Shown: positions 27,065 to 36,175 of the stretch, piece by piece
Layout: every line of letters starts with the position of its first letter
Numbering within the stretch: the first letter of the stretch is position 1
Source: Paenalicyclobacillus ferrooxydans
GTDB taxonomy: Bacteria; Bacillota; Bacilli; Alicyclobacillales; Alicyclobacillaceae
DNA: 64,000 nt
Assembly: GCF_001399675.1 (NCBI RefSeq)
Contig: NZ_LJCO01000011.1
Span: 175,191 to 239,190 of the forward strand
Direction of reading: 5' to 3'
Made by a program: the position numbers and the translations under genes
Notes under the pieces: generated by a model
The model's input: the letters and a program-made list of their open reading frames with translations, nothing else
Told to the model about the DNA's origin: nothing
Databases searched by the model: none

Positions 27065-27940
27065 TTGGCAATTGGGGTCGTCACGCGAGTGTTGGCTGGT
27101 TTCTTTGACGTAACCGATGGCGGGCAGGTCACTCGATGCCGTGCAAGAGGCGTTTTTCGCAAGCGAAACATCACCGTTTTGGTTGGGGACCGCGTGCAGT
27201 ATCAAGCAACAGGCTCGAACGAAGGATGGATTGAGGAGGTCTTGCCGAGGCAGTCCGAACTTGTGCGCCCGCCAGTTGCCAATGTTACCCAAGCCGTGCT
27301 GGTGTTCTCCGCGGGGAATCCAGAGTTTCAGCCCTATCTTTTGGATAAGTCACTGGTTGTTGTCTCTCAGGCTGGCCTTGAGGTGTTGATTGTGATCTCG
27401 AAGGTTGATTTGGTGCCTGCCGCTAGGGTGGAGGAAATTGTGACTCCATATCGAGTGGCGGGTTATCGAGTGTTGCTGATGTCCGTGAAGGAGCCAACCG
27501 CTGTTGATCTGCTGAAAGGCGAATTGAAGGGTCACACAAGTGTTTTTGTAGGCCCTTCTGGGGTTGGAAAGTCCTCACTCGGAAACGCCTTGTCACCCAG
27601 TTTGGGGCTGAAGATGGGGGAAATCAGCGAGAAAATGGGACGTGGGAAACACACCACACGACATACGGAACTGTTTTTTATCGAGGACGATACGTATGTC
27701 GCTGACGCTGCGGGGTTCAGTCAGCTTCAGGTGGAGATCCCTTCTCCTCAATTGCGGCTGTATTTTCCTGAGTTTGAGGCATTTTCGGGTGACTGCCCCT
27801 ACCGTGGTTGTCTGCACATTGATGAGGGGGATTGTGCCGTGAAAGCGGCGGTTGAATCGGCACAGTTGTCCCCCTCTCGGTATCAGAGCTACCAGCAACT
27901 CTACGATGAGGTGCGGCACCGGGAGGAGACGAGGTATTGA
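27065..27940 (+). CDS. rsgA: Ribosome small-subunit maturation GTPase RsgA
   Basis: RsgA is a circularly permuted GTPase that checks late 30S assembly. The 291-residue protein has an N-terminal OB fold, then the G motifs in permuted order: G4 ISKVDL (about residue 113), G1 GPSGVGKSSLGN (about 162), G3 DAAGF (about 215), and a C-terminal zinc site built from CPYRGCLHIDEGDC. The TTG at 27065 lies six bases after AAGGAGGG; the TTG at 27059 is directly adjacent to it and less likely. It lies between prkC and rpe as in Bacillus. Confidence 0.95.
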   Translation: MAIGVVTRVLAGFFDVTDGGQVTRCRARGVFRKRNITVLVGDRVQYQATGSNEGWIEEVLPRQSELVRPPVANVTQAVLVFSAGNPEFQPYLLDKSLVVVSQAGLEVLIVISKVDLVPAARVEEIVTPYRVAGYRVLLMSVKEPTAVDLLKGELKGHTSVFVGPSGVGKSSLGNALSPSLGLKMGEISEKMGRGKHTTRHTELFFIEDDTYVADAAGFSQLQVEIPSPQLRLYFPEFEAFSGDCPYRGCLHIDEGDCAVKAAVESAQLSPSRYQSYQQLYDEVRHREETRY

Positions 27941-27942
27941 GC

Positions 27943-28614
27943 ATGTACATAGCACCGTCCATTCTTGCAGCCGATTTCGGCCAACTGGCAAACGAGGTTC
28001 ATGCGGTTCTCGACGGTGGTGCGGACTGGATCCATATTGACGTCATGGATGGACACTTTGTCCCGAATCTTTCGATGGGAACTACTGTCGTTGATGCACT
28101 CAGAAAGCGGTTTGACTGTCATCTCGACGTACATCTGATGGTTGAGGCACCGGAACGATGGGTCGAGATGTTCCTGCACAGCGGGGCGGACAGTATATCT
28201 GTGCATGCGGAAGCTACGCCGCACATCCACAGAGTACTCTCCCAGATCCAAAAGGGTGGAGCGAAAGCAGGGTTGGCATTGAACCCTGGCACGCCGCTTA
28301 CCGTGATTGAGCAGGTCTCTTCCGTGCTTGACATGTTGCTATTGATGTCCGTCAATCCAGGGTTTGGCGGACAGTCGTTTATTCCCGAAACCATCCAAAA
28401 GACATCCGCTGCGAGGCGTATCCTCGACGACCTGGGGCGCAGCGATGTTCTGATTGAAGTAGACGGCGGTGTTGATACTACGAATGCAGGTCAACTCGCT
28501 GCAGCGGGAGTAAATGTCTTTGTCGCCGGATCGTCGGTATTCTCTGCACCGGATCGCAAGGACGCTGTGGCGAAACTGCGGCTGTCTGCAGAGCAAGCAT
28601 CCTTGTCGAAGTGA
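27943..28614 (+). CDS. rpe: Ribulose-phosphate 3-epimerase
   Basis: Rpe interconverts ribulose 5-phosphate and xylulose 5-phosphate in the pentose phosphate pathway. The 223-residue protein has IAPSILAADFG at the N-terminus, the metal-site stretch HIDVMDGHFVPN, HLDVHLMV and the phosphate-binding VDGGVDTTNA. The ATG at 27943 is used here; an in-frame TTG at 27937 overlapping the rsgA stop is also possible because both lie downstream of GGGAGGAG and GAGGT. In Bacillus thiN sits between rpe and spoVM; here it is missing. Confidence 0.95.
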   Translation: MYIAPSILAADFGQLANEVHAVLDGGADWIHIDVMDGHFVPNLSMGTTVVDALRKRFDCHLDVHLMVEAPERWVEMFLHSGADSISVHAEATPHIHRVLSQIQKGGAKAGLALNPGTPLTVIEQVSSVLDMLLLMSVNPGFGGQSFIPETIQKTSAARRILDDLGRSDVLIEVDGGVDTTNAGQLAAAGVNVFVAGSSVFSAPDRKDAVAKLRLSAEQASLSK

Positions 28615-28660
28615 CTCTAAGCCCTTGTCCTTTCGAAAGAATTCAGTTTCGGAGGAATGA

Positions 28661-28735
28661 AACACAGATTCTCACTGTAGGAATATATATAGATATTGAT
28701 CAGGCGAATGCCCTGACACCTTACGGATCTGTGTT
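28661..28735 (+). ncRNA. Possible three-way-junction RNA between rpe and spoVM
   Basis: A 9-bp perfect closing stem (AACACAGAT 28661-28669 with ATCTGTGTT 28727-28735) is extended by GTAGG (28677-28681) pairing with CC-TTAC (28719-28724, one bulge). It encloses two further hairpins: AATAT/ATATT at 28682-28697 and TCAGGC/GCCTGA at 28700-28716 with one bulged base. No T-tract follows and the spoVM ribosome-binding site begins ten bases later. The pairing is read directly; a regulatory function is inference, and I match it to no known riboswitch. Confidence 0.35.
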
Positions 28736-28760
28736 CACCTGACAAGGGAGGGGACCGCAA

Positions 28761-28841
28761 TTGAAGTTCTACACGATTAAGTTGCCCAAATTCCTAGGCG
28801 GAATTGTGAAGGCATGTATTGGCGTGTTCTCGAAGGACTGA
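28761..28841 (+). CDS. spoVM: Stage V sporulation protein SpoVM (26 aa)
   Basis: SpoVM is a tiny amphipathic helix that recognises the convex forespore membrane and anchors the spore coat basement layer through SpoIVA. The 26-codon frame starts at TTG after AGGGAGGGG. Its first 16 residues after the start, KFYTIKLPKFLGGIVK, match the Bacillus protein almost exactly, and the tail ends in SKD where the Bacillus one ends in RKD. The length (26 residues) is the family length. It sits between rpe and rpmB, its standard location. It shows that the organism forms endospores. Confidence 0.96.
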   Translation: MKFYTIKLPKFLGGIVKACIGVFSKD

Positions 28842-29072
28842 CCCCAATCTAGCGTCAACGTAATGACAACTCCTGGCAGGAGAGCTGTGACCGTGCAAGG
28901 CTGCGTCATAGAGCCTCAGTTGCGTGATTCAGGCCGCAGCAAGGAGCCCGGCAGGGCCAGGGATGACAAGGCAGATCGCCCACGACGGGGTGTTCAAGTG
29001 ATTCGTCCAGTTGCTATTATAGTTGTCAATAAGCTGCAGCTAGGAAGCGAAGCCTGAAAAGCAATGGGATCA
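28842..29072 (+). other. Intergenic stretch after spoVM with a weak small open frame
   Basis: These 231 bases lie between spoVM and a bidirectional terminator. One plus-strand frame is open from 28863 to 29057; with a GTG start at 28893, nine bases after AGGAGA, it would encode 54 residues ending in a hydrophobic stretch (VIRPVAIIVVNKLQLGSEA), with the stop 16 bases before the terminator. The composition is arginine-rich and I recognise no family. It may be a real small gene, a relic, or chance. Confidence 0.25.
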
Positions 29073-29100
29073 GAAAAAAGCACCTGTCGGTGCTTTTTTC
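29073..29100. terminator. Bidirectional terminator between spoVM and rpmB
   Basis: GAAAAAAGCACC (29073-29084) pairs with GGTGCTTTTTTC (29089-29100) around TGTC, giving a 12-bp symmetrical stem with a T-run on both strands. It serves the convergent spoVM and rpmB transcripts. Confidence 0.9.
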
Positions 29101-29161
29101 TCTATCGGCATATGCGTGCCCGCAGACACGATGCATTCCGAGTTGGCAAACCGTCTCTAGG

Positions 29162-29353
29162 TCAAACGGCTCGCTGTACTTTACCTGCTTTGAGACAGCG
29201 CGTGCACACCTTGATGCGCTTGACAGTTCCGTTCATGTTTACACGAACAGACTGGATGTTCGGAAGCCAACGGCGCCGAGTCTTGTTTTCCGCGTGGCTC
29301 ACCAGGTTGCCGGTTTGCGGTTGTTTGCCGCACACATCGCAACGTCTTGCCAT
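29162..29353 (-). CDS. rpmB: 50S ribosomal protein L28 (zinc-ribbon form)
   Basis: The 63-residue protein begins [16 protein letters not shown] and carries two cysteine pairs, C5-x2-C8 and C50-x2-C53, so it is the zinc-binding (C+) form of L28. The ATG at 29353 follows AAAGGGGG; a frame extended to 29377 is not supported by a ribosome-binding site. It is divergent from yloU, as in Bacillus, and has a clear sigma-A promoter at 29413-29442. Confidence 0.96.
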   Translation of the reverse strand: MARRCDVCGKQPQTGNLVSHAENKTRRRWLPNIQSVRVNMNGTVKRIKVCTRCLKAGKVQRAV

Positions 29354-29412
29354 TCGCCGCACCCCCTTTGAGCCCATCGATTGCTAACCATGTTTATTAG
29401 CCTGACTGATGT

Positions 29413-29442
29413 ATTCTAGCACAGTCCATAATTAGCGCGCAA
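29413..29442 (-). promoter_or_regulatory. Sigma-A promoter of rpmB
   Basis: On the minus strand TTGCGC (29437-29442) and TAGAAT (29413-29418) are separated by 18 bases, about 60 bases upstream of the rpmB start. Confidence 0.65.
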
Positions 29443-29495
29443 CCAGCTGTTTTTGGACGGGTTTTTCCGTTTTGGCTGATTTTGGGGCTCAGGCG

Positions 29496-29504
29496 TGGTA
29501 TAGT
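29496..29504 (+). promoter_or_regulatory. Extended -10 promoter element of yloU-fakA
   Basis: TGGTATAGT (TG-N-TATAGT) lies 39 bases upstream of the yloU start. There is no good -35 at the standard distance, as is common for extended -10 promoters. Confidence 0.5.
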
Positions 29505-29542
29505 ACAATTGCACAAAGTAGCCAATACGGGGGGTGCCCTCA

Positions 29543-29908
29543 TTGCCGAAAACGATGGACACACCGCTTGGAAACATCGTCATTGACGAGGACGTTATTG
29601 CTACAATCTGCGGCCTCGCTGCAATGGACTGTTACGGGTTGGTTGGAATGGCTTCGAGAAAACAAGTCAAGGACAGCCTGAGTGAGCTCCTGGGCAGGGA
29701 GAATCCAGGCCGTGGTGTAGAAGTGCGCATCAACGCTGAAGAAGTGTCTGCTGACTTGTATATCATCGTCAGTTACGGCACCAATATCTATGAAGTCGCA
29801 CAGAATGTACGGGACAAGGTCAGGTATGTGCTCGGTGAAACAACGGGCATTGAAGTCAACCGAGTAAACATCTTCGTTCAGGGTGTGCGGATCTCGGGCC
29901 AGAAGTAA
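29543..29908 (+). CDS. yloU: Asp23/Gls24 (DUF322) envelope stress protein YloU
   Basis: The 121-residue protein has the Asp23/Gls24 fold signature: GNIVIDEDVIATI at the start, CYGLVGMASR in the middle and the strand-rich C-terminus ending in VNIFVQGVR. Members of this family are membrane-proximal proteins linked to envelope stress; the specific role of YloU is not settled. The TTG at 29543 is seven bases after GGGGGGT. It directly precedes fakA (yloV), an arrangement conserved in Firmicutes. Confidence 0.9.
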   Translation: MPKTMDTPLGNIVIDEDVIATICGLAAMDCYGLVGMASRKQVKDSLSELLGRENPGRGVEVRINAEEVSADLYIIVSYGTNIYEVAQNVRDKVRYVLGETTGIEVNRVNIFVQGVRISGQK

Positions 29909-29936
29909 GGCGCGGCCTGATATAAGGAGGGCACCC

Positions 29937-31649
29937 ATGTCAGTAGATGCTTCGCTGGATCAACAGCAGTTTTTGGATATGTTTCGGGCCGGGTATGCGA
30001 GCCTTGCCCGGCGGGTCTCAGTGGTTAATGGCCTGAACGTGTTCCCTGTGCCGGATGGAGATACCGGAACGAATATGGAACTCAGTTTGGCGGCTGGACT
30101 GAAGAGCATGGAAGGTGCTGCGGGGCGCGGTTTCAGAGCGGTACTCGATTCTCTGTCAACTGGACTTTTAATGGGAGCTCGCGGCAACTCCGGTGTCATT
30201 TTGTCACAACTGTTGCGCGGGTTCACCAAAGTGAACCTTGTTGCGGAGACCATGGATATAGGAATGTTTGCCCAAGCGCTCAGTGAAGGCGTCCAAATCG
30301 CATATCAGGCCGTGGCAAAGCCGGTGGAAGGAACCATCCTTACGGTTGCACGGGAGGCTGCAGCTGCGGGTAAAAAAGCAGCTCGTACAGAACGGAATTT
30401 CGCCAGTTGGTTGTCGGTTGTTGTCGACACCGCACAGATGACACTCGACAAGACGCCGACAATGCTTCCAGTCCTAAAGAACGCAGGCGTCGTTGACTCT
30501 GGTGGGCAAGGGCTGGTGTTTGTACTCGAAGGATTCTTGGATTTTGTTGTAGGCCGAGTGGTTGACTCAACATCTGCCGGTGAAACGGCCTCGGTGCCTG
30601 AACTCCACCTCGATGCAGAACACCATGACGGCGAATTCGGTTATTGTACAGAGGTCCTCATAAGGACAGAGGATCAACCTGTACGAGACGTAGAACAAGC
30701 CCTGAGACGACAGCTGGCCACATATGGTGATTCGCTGTTGGTTGTGAGTGCAGAGCCGCTTGTGAAGGTTCATGTGCACACGCTTCACCCAGGACGGGTG
30801 ATGGAGGACGCACTCCAATTCGGGCCGCTGGTGAAAATTAAAGTCGACAACATGACGGAGCAGTTTGAAACGGTGCACAGACCAGGTGTGCCTGTGAATG
30901 ACCGCGGACACGAGGATGAACAATACGGCGGAGGCAACGAGCAGGAACCTTCCACCGGAGCGGACGACGAGTTTGGAGGAGCGAAAGGTCCAGTTCTGGT
31001 TGCTGTGGCAGCGGGCGCGGGCATTGTAGAGACGTTCCAAAGTATCGGTGTCGATAAGGTCATCGAGGGTGGACAGACGATGAACCCGAGCACCGAGGAG
31101 ATTGTTCAGGCGGTTCGCTCGGCGCTCGCAGATTCGCGCCAGGAGACGGCCATTATTCTGCCGAACAACAAGAACATTATTTTGGCCGCTGAACAAGCAA
31201 AACAAGTTCTTGGCGACAATGTATTCGTTGTCCCCACGGCAGACATTCCGCAGGGGATGGCCGCAGTGCTCGCTTATCTTCCCGGACGGGAGGTTAGCGA
31301 CAATCTACGCCGCATGAAGTCTGCTGCGGACAAGGCGGTCTCAGGTCAAATCGTACGCGCAGTTCGGGACAGTTTTTATGAAGGGTTGCAGATTCACGAG
31401 GGGCAATATCTCGTGTTTGTTAAAGGTGCGCTGGCCGCTGCTTACTCGACAGCCGAGGAGGCGATGGAGGGTGCCATTGCTTCCATGTGGCATGAGGATG
31501 CGGAGTTGCTCACTGTTCTCTACGGGCGAGCGCTGAACGAAGAGGATGTGAACGTGGTCCTCTCCGTTACCGAAAAGTGGCCGGACTTAGCGGTCGAAGT
31601 TCAGTCGGGTGGTCAGCCGGTGTACGACTACATCCTTGCTTTGGAGTAA
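29937..31649 (+). CDS. fakA: Fatty acid kinase catalytic subunit FakA (DhaL/YloV family)
   Basis: FakA phosphorylates fatty acids held by FakB proteins so that they can enter phospholipid synthesis through PlsX/PlsY. The 570-residue protein has an N-terminal DhaL-type nucleotide-binding domain with the metal-binding NVFPVPDGDTGTNM and GARGNSGVILSQ motifs, a linker, and the C-terminal DegV-like half. A short acidic, glycine-rich insert lies near residues 325-350. The ATG at 29937 follows AAGGAGGGCACCC. In Bacillus sdaAB and sdaAA lie between this gene and recG; here recG follows after six bases. Confidence 0.93.
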   Translation: MSVDASLDQQQFLDMFRAGYASLARRVSVVNGLNVFPVPDGDTGTNMELSLAAGLKSMEGAAGRGFRAVLDSLSTGLLMGARGNSGVILSQLLRGFTKVNLVAETMDIGMFAQALSEGVQIAYQAVAKPVEGTILTVAREAAAAGKKAARTERNFASWLSVVVDTAQMTLDKTPTMLPVLKNAGVVDSGGQGLVFVLEGFLDFVVGRVVDSTSAGETASVPELHLDAEHHDGEFGYCTEVLIRTEDQPVRDVEQALRRQLATYGDSLLVVSAEPLVKVHVHTLHPGRVMEDALQFGPLVKIKVDNMTEQFETVHRPGVPVNDRGHEDEQYGGGNEQEPSTGADDEFGGAKGPVLVAVAAGAGIVETFQSIGVDKVIEGGQTMNPSTEEIVQAVRSALADSRQETAIILPNNKNIILAAEQAKQVLGDNVFVVPTADIPQGMAAVLAYLPGREVSDNLRRMKSAADKAVSGQIVRAVRDSFYEGLQIHEGQYLVFVKGALAAAYSTAEEAMEGAIASMWHEDAELLTVLYGRALNEEDVNVVLSVTEKWPDLAVEVQSGGQPVYDYILALE

Positions 31650-31655
31650 CGAAAT

Positions 31656-33695
31656 ATGATGGACCATATACCAGTAAGCACAATACCGGGAATTGGACAG
31701 GCCAAGCAGCTATGCTTGGCCCAGCTTGGTTTAACGACTGTATGGGAACTGTTGCACCATTTTCCGATCCGCTATGAGGACCGGCGGATTCGGCCGATCG
31801 ACGGGCTCACCGAGCCGACTCCCGTTACGGTTCGTGCTGTTGTGGAAGGAACGGCGGCGGTTCGTTGGCAAGGACGTCGGTCCGTACTCAGGGTGTCGGT
31901 TCGCGTGGATAACGGCCAACTGCTGACTGCCGTGTGGTTCAACCAACACTATCTGCGAGAAAAGTTGACCGACGGACGTATCTTGCTCATCAGCGGGAAA
32001 CTGGACCCTGGCAAGCGAACCCTTGTGGCGTCACACACAGAGTTTCGCATCTCCCACGAACCATCGGCCGACTTCATTCCTGTCTACCGGGTCGTGAAGG
32101 GCATCCGTTCTGCTGAACTCAGCAGGCTAATTGTCAAAGCGCTGGATATGTATGGCGGTCAAATTGAAGAGGTCCTTCCGCGCGAACTGGTGTCAAAGTA
32201 TCGGTTGTGCTCCCACGCCCATGCCCTCGATGCGATGCATCGTCCGGGAGACAGTGCATCGCGGCATCAGGCGCACCGCCGGTTGGCGTTCGAGGAGTTT
32301 TTCGTATTCCAGGTCCAATTGCAGGCCTTTCGTGCCTTACAGAAGCGAGCTGCAGAGCGCCCAGTGCTTCAGATTGAACAAGCAGCCTTGTCCACCTTTC
32401 GCAACTCGCTTCCGTACCCGTTGACTGGGGCACAGGAACGGGTCGCCAGAGAGATTTTAGCTGACCTGTTAACCTCACACCCGATGGTGCGCCTGCTTCA
32501 AGGTGACGTCGGGGCAGGAAAAACGTGGATGGCACTCTGGGCTGCTTTTGCGGTGAGCACAGCAGGGGAACAGATTGCGTTGATGGCTCCAACCGAGATC
32601 CTGGCAGAACAGCATTACGAAGAGGCCTGTCGGCGCCTTGAACCGCTCGGGCTCCAAGTTGAGTTTTTGACCGGCGGCACACCGGCAAAGGAACGGAGTC
32701 GAATCGTTACTGCGCTTGGGAACGGTGAGACGGACCTTGTAGTTGGGACCCACGCTTTACTGACTGAAGACGTACTGTTCGCCAATCTCGGGCTTGTTGT
32801 GGTAGACGAGCAACATCGCTTTGGCGTCACTCAGAGGGAACTTTTGCGTGACAAGGGTAACGGTGTTCACATGCTGATGATGTCCGCTACGCCGATTCCT
32901 CGGACGTTGGCGCTTGCGGTTTACGGCGATCTCGATGTATCCGTGCTGGACGAACTCCCTGCCGGACGAAAACCGATTCAAACGTATGTCGTGAAGTCGA
33001 AAGACGAAGGGAAGGTTGTTCGGCGGGTCAGGCAACAACTGGCTGTCGGGCAGCAGGCGTACGTGGTGGCTCCGTTGATTGAAGAGAGTGAGACCGGTCA
33101 AGACCTTTCATCGGCAACTGAGCTTCTGGCGCATTTGACGGAGGAGTTTGCCGGGTTTACGGTGGCACTTTTACACGGACGAATGGCAAATGCCGAGAAG
33201 GATCGCGTGATGCGCGAATTTGCGGTCGGCTCCATTCATGTGTTGGTGAGTACGACGGTGATTGAAGTCGGTATCAATGTCCCGAATGCAACAGTGATGA
33301 TGGTATATAATGCGGAACGCTTTGGGCTTGCGCAGCTGCATCAGTTGCGTGGGCGCGTTGGCAGAGGAACACATGAAAGCAGCTGTTATTTGTTCTCGGA
33401 TGCGGCGGGTTCTGGCATTGCCAGAGAGCGGCTGCAGACGTTGGCAGAATCCCAAGACGGCTTTTTAATCGCTGAACGAGACCTCGAACTGCGAGGTCCG
33501 GGAGAGTTTCTTGGTGTTCGTCAGAGCGGTTTGCCTGAGTTCTCCGTTGGCGATATCGTTCGTGATTTAAAGGTGATGGAAGTGGCGCGTGATGAGGCTG
33601 TTACACTGGTTTCGAACCCTGATTTCTGGCTCCTGCCAAAGTACGGACGCTTACGTGAGGTACTTAAGGCAGAGATGTCTGGACCGCGATCCTGA
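31656..33695 (+). CDS. recG: ATP-dependent DNA helicase RecG
   Basis: RecG remodels stalled forks and branched DNA. The 679-residue protein has the N-terminal wedge/OB domain (about 1-250), Walker A GDVGAGKTWMA near residue 287, the DEQH box (VVVDEQHRFGV) and helicase motifs in the second half, including HGRM and QLRGRVGRG, plus the C-terminal GPGEFLGVRQSG stretch. It starts six bases after fakA. A second ATG at 31659 would remove one residue. Confidence 0.96.
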   Translation: MMDHIPVSTIPGIGQAKQLCLAQLGLTTVWELLHHFPIRYEDRRIRPIDGLTEPTPVTVRAVVEGTAAVRWQGRRSVLRVSVRVDNGQLLTAVWFNQHYLREKLTDGRILLISGKLDPGKRTLVASHTEFRISHEPSADFIPVYRVVKGIRSAELSRLIVKALDMYGGQIEEVLPRELVSKYRLCSHAHALDAMHRPGDSASRHQAHRRLAFEEFFVFQVQLQAFRALQKRAAERPVLQIEQAALSTFRNSLPYPLTGAQERVAREILADLLTSHPMVRLLQGDVGAGKTWMALWAAFAVSTAGEQIALMAPTEILAEQHYEEACRRLEPLGLQVEFLTGGTPAKERSRIVTALGNGETDLVVGTHALLTEDVLFANLGLVVVDEQHRFGVTQRELLRDKGNGVHMLMMSATPIPRTLALAVYGDLDVSVLDELPAGRKPIQTYVVKSKDEGKVVRRVRQQLAVGQQAYVVAPLIEESETGQDLSSATELLAHLTEEFAGFTVALLHGRMANAEKDRVMREFAVGSIHVLVSTTVIEVGINVPNATVMMVYNAERFGLAQLHQLRGRVGRGTHESSCYLFSDAAGSGIARERLQTLAESQDGFLIAERDLELRGPGEFLGVRQSGLPEFSVGDIVRDLKVMEVARDEAVTLVSNPDFWLLPKYGRLREVLKAEMSGPRS

Positions 33696-33797
33696 GGCCA
33701 GGGTGCAGACATGTAAGTATTCGACAGACGTTCAGACCCAGCGATTCATGATACAATGAGCGTGGATTTGGCTTGATTGAAATCAGGGAGTGTCGCT

Positions 33798-34667
33798 GTG
33801 GATAGAGGTTTTGCAAAAGGTCGTAACTTTGGTGCGTTATGGGTTTATCTCTTGCCGAAGAGGCTCGTAACCTCGTTTGTTGGGTGGTTTGCGAGGCGGC
33901 GTGTGAGTCGGTTCATGATACCGTGGTTTGCCAAGGCTTGTGAGATCGATATCACAGAAGCGGAACTTCCGATGGATGCATACAAGACGTGGGTGCAGTT
34001 TTTTTCGAGGGGACTGCGGCCAGGTGCGCGTACGGTTTCTGAAGCGGGAATCACGAGCCCTGTGGATGGAACAGCAAGCGCAAGTGGGAAAATAACTGAG
34101 GGAAAACTGATTCAAGCTAAGGGTCAGTTGTACTCCGTAGCGGCACTGATCGGTGAAGTCACCGACTCCAGACGGTTTTACGACGGACAATATATTACCT
34201 TGTACCTGAGCCCGCACGACTATCACCGTGTGCACATGCCTTTTGGGGGACGTATTGTCCGCTGGAGGCATATTCCAGGCACTCTGTATCCCGTCAACGC
34301 GTCTGGTGTTCGCGGTGTTCCCGGTCTGTTTACAAAGAATGAACGTCTGGTCATCGACGTGGCAACCCCGTCTGGTGAGTTTGCCATGGTATTGGTCGGT
34401 GCAACAATTGTTGGCAGTATTCGTACACCTTTTGGACCCGATTATGTGTCGCCCTTCCGACGTCGGAGAGCCGGGATTCGACAGGGAGAGACCTCTGTTG
34501 ACTTAGCAAAAGGAGCCGAGGTCGGGATGTTTGAATTCGGTTCAACGGTCATTCTGCTCTTTCCGGCGACCTTTCCCATTGACCTTCAGATCACGGAAGG
34601 TGAAAAAATTAAAATGGGACAATTGATTGCACATCCGGTTCGACATAAATCGACCTCACGTGCATAG
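33798..34667 (+). CDS. psd: Phosphatidylserine decarboxylase
   Basis: Psd converts phosphatidylserine to phosphatidylethanolamine at the membrane. The 289-residue proenzyme has the FF-G-LRPGAR region, the SPVDGTASASG stretch, the HDYHRVHMP motif and the self-cleavage site FGST near residue 254, where serine becomes the pyruvoyl cofactor. The GTG at 33798 follows AGGGAG by seven bases. It starts a plus-strand unit of lipid-related genes. A small unrecognised gene (34710-34820) and then a terminator follow it. Confidence 0.94.
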   Translation: MDRGFAKGRNFGALWVYLLPKRLVTSFVGWFARRRVSRFMIPWFAKACEIDITEAELPMDAYKTWVQFFSRGLRPGARTVSEAGITSPVDGTASASGKITEGKLIQAKGQLYSVAALIGEVTDSRRFYDGQYITLYLSPHDYHRVHMPFGGRIVRWRHIPGTLYPVNASGVRGVPGLFTKNERLVIDVATPSGEFAMVLVGATIVGSIRTPFGPDYVSPFRRRRAGIRQGETSVDLAKGAEVGMFEFGSTVILLFPATFPIDLQITEGEKIKMGQLIAHPVRHKSTSRA

Positions 34668-34709
34668 TCGGGTGACATTTCGGGCATGTTGATCCTGAGG
34701 TGATGGATC

Positions 34710-34820
34710 ATGAAACCCATTCGTACCGTGGCACATTGGTGTGGGAAGGGTCTTAAGGTCTATTGGCACTGGATGGTGAAAACTGGCGAAGACATGGGTG
34801 ATATGTACGGACCGTGGTAA
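34710..34820 (+). CDS. Unrecognised 36-residue tryptophan-rich basic peptide
   Basis: A 37-codon frame starts with ATG nine bases after a strong GAGGTGATG site and stops 53 bases before an intrinsic terminator. The peptide begins MKPIRTVAHWCGKGLKVYWHW and has four tryptophans, a single cysteine and an acidic, glycine-containing tail ending GDMYGPW. The basic aromatic first half could form an amphipathic membrane-binding helix, which would fit its position behind psd. I recognise no family. The strong ribosome-binding site, terminator and operon position argue that it is a gene; homologue conservation would decide. Confidence 0.5.
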   Translation: MKPIRTVAHWCGKGLKVYWHWMVKTGEDMGDMYGPW

Positions 34821-35017
34821 ATGAAAGTCGGGGAAACCGGTCTGCCCTAGGAAATAAACAGGCGCCATCAGTCAAAACGAGAACCACAGGGTTCTCGTTT
34901 TTTTTGTGTTTTTCTGATCATGAGAATAGAGATGCTTGCTCGATCTCTTCAAAACTTGTACAGTGTAGGAGTAATTGAACATGATATTGTGGAAAACTGT
35001 GATGGGGTGACAAGTGA
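34821..35017. other. Intergenic stretch before sqdB
   Basis: It contains the terminator at 34874-34905 and then about 110 AT-rich bases that probably hold the sqdB promoter. TTGTAC near 34960 and TTGAAC near 34975 are candidate -35 elements, but I see no convincing full promoter. The sqdB ribosome-binding site is GGGGTGA. Confidence 0.4.
34874..34905 (+). terminator. Intrinsic terminator after psd and the 36-aa gene
   Basis: AAAACGAGAACC (34874-34885) pairs with GGTTCTCGTTTT (34890-34901) across ACAG and is followed by a run of T reaching 34905. Confidence 0.9.
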
Positions 35018-36166
<1,149 letters not shown>

Positions 36167-36175
36167 GTCTCCGAT

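Noticed and set aside
28657..28680. Seven-codon leader peptide (MKHRFSL) before spoVM
   Set aside because: GGAGG is only one base from the ATG and the peptide has no run of regulatory codons; it overlaps the proposed RNA stem.
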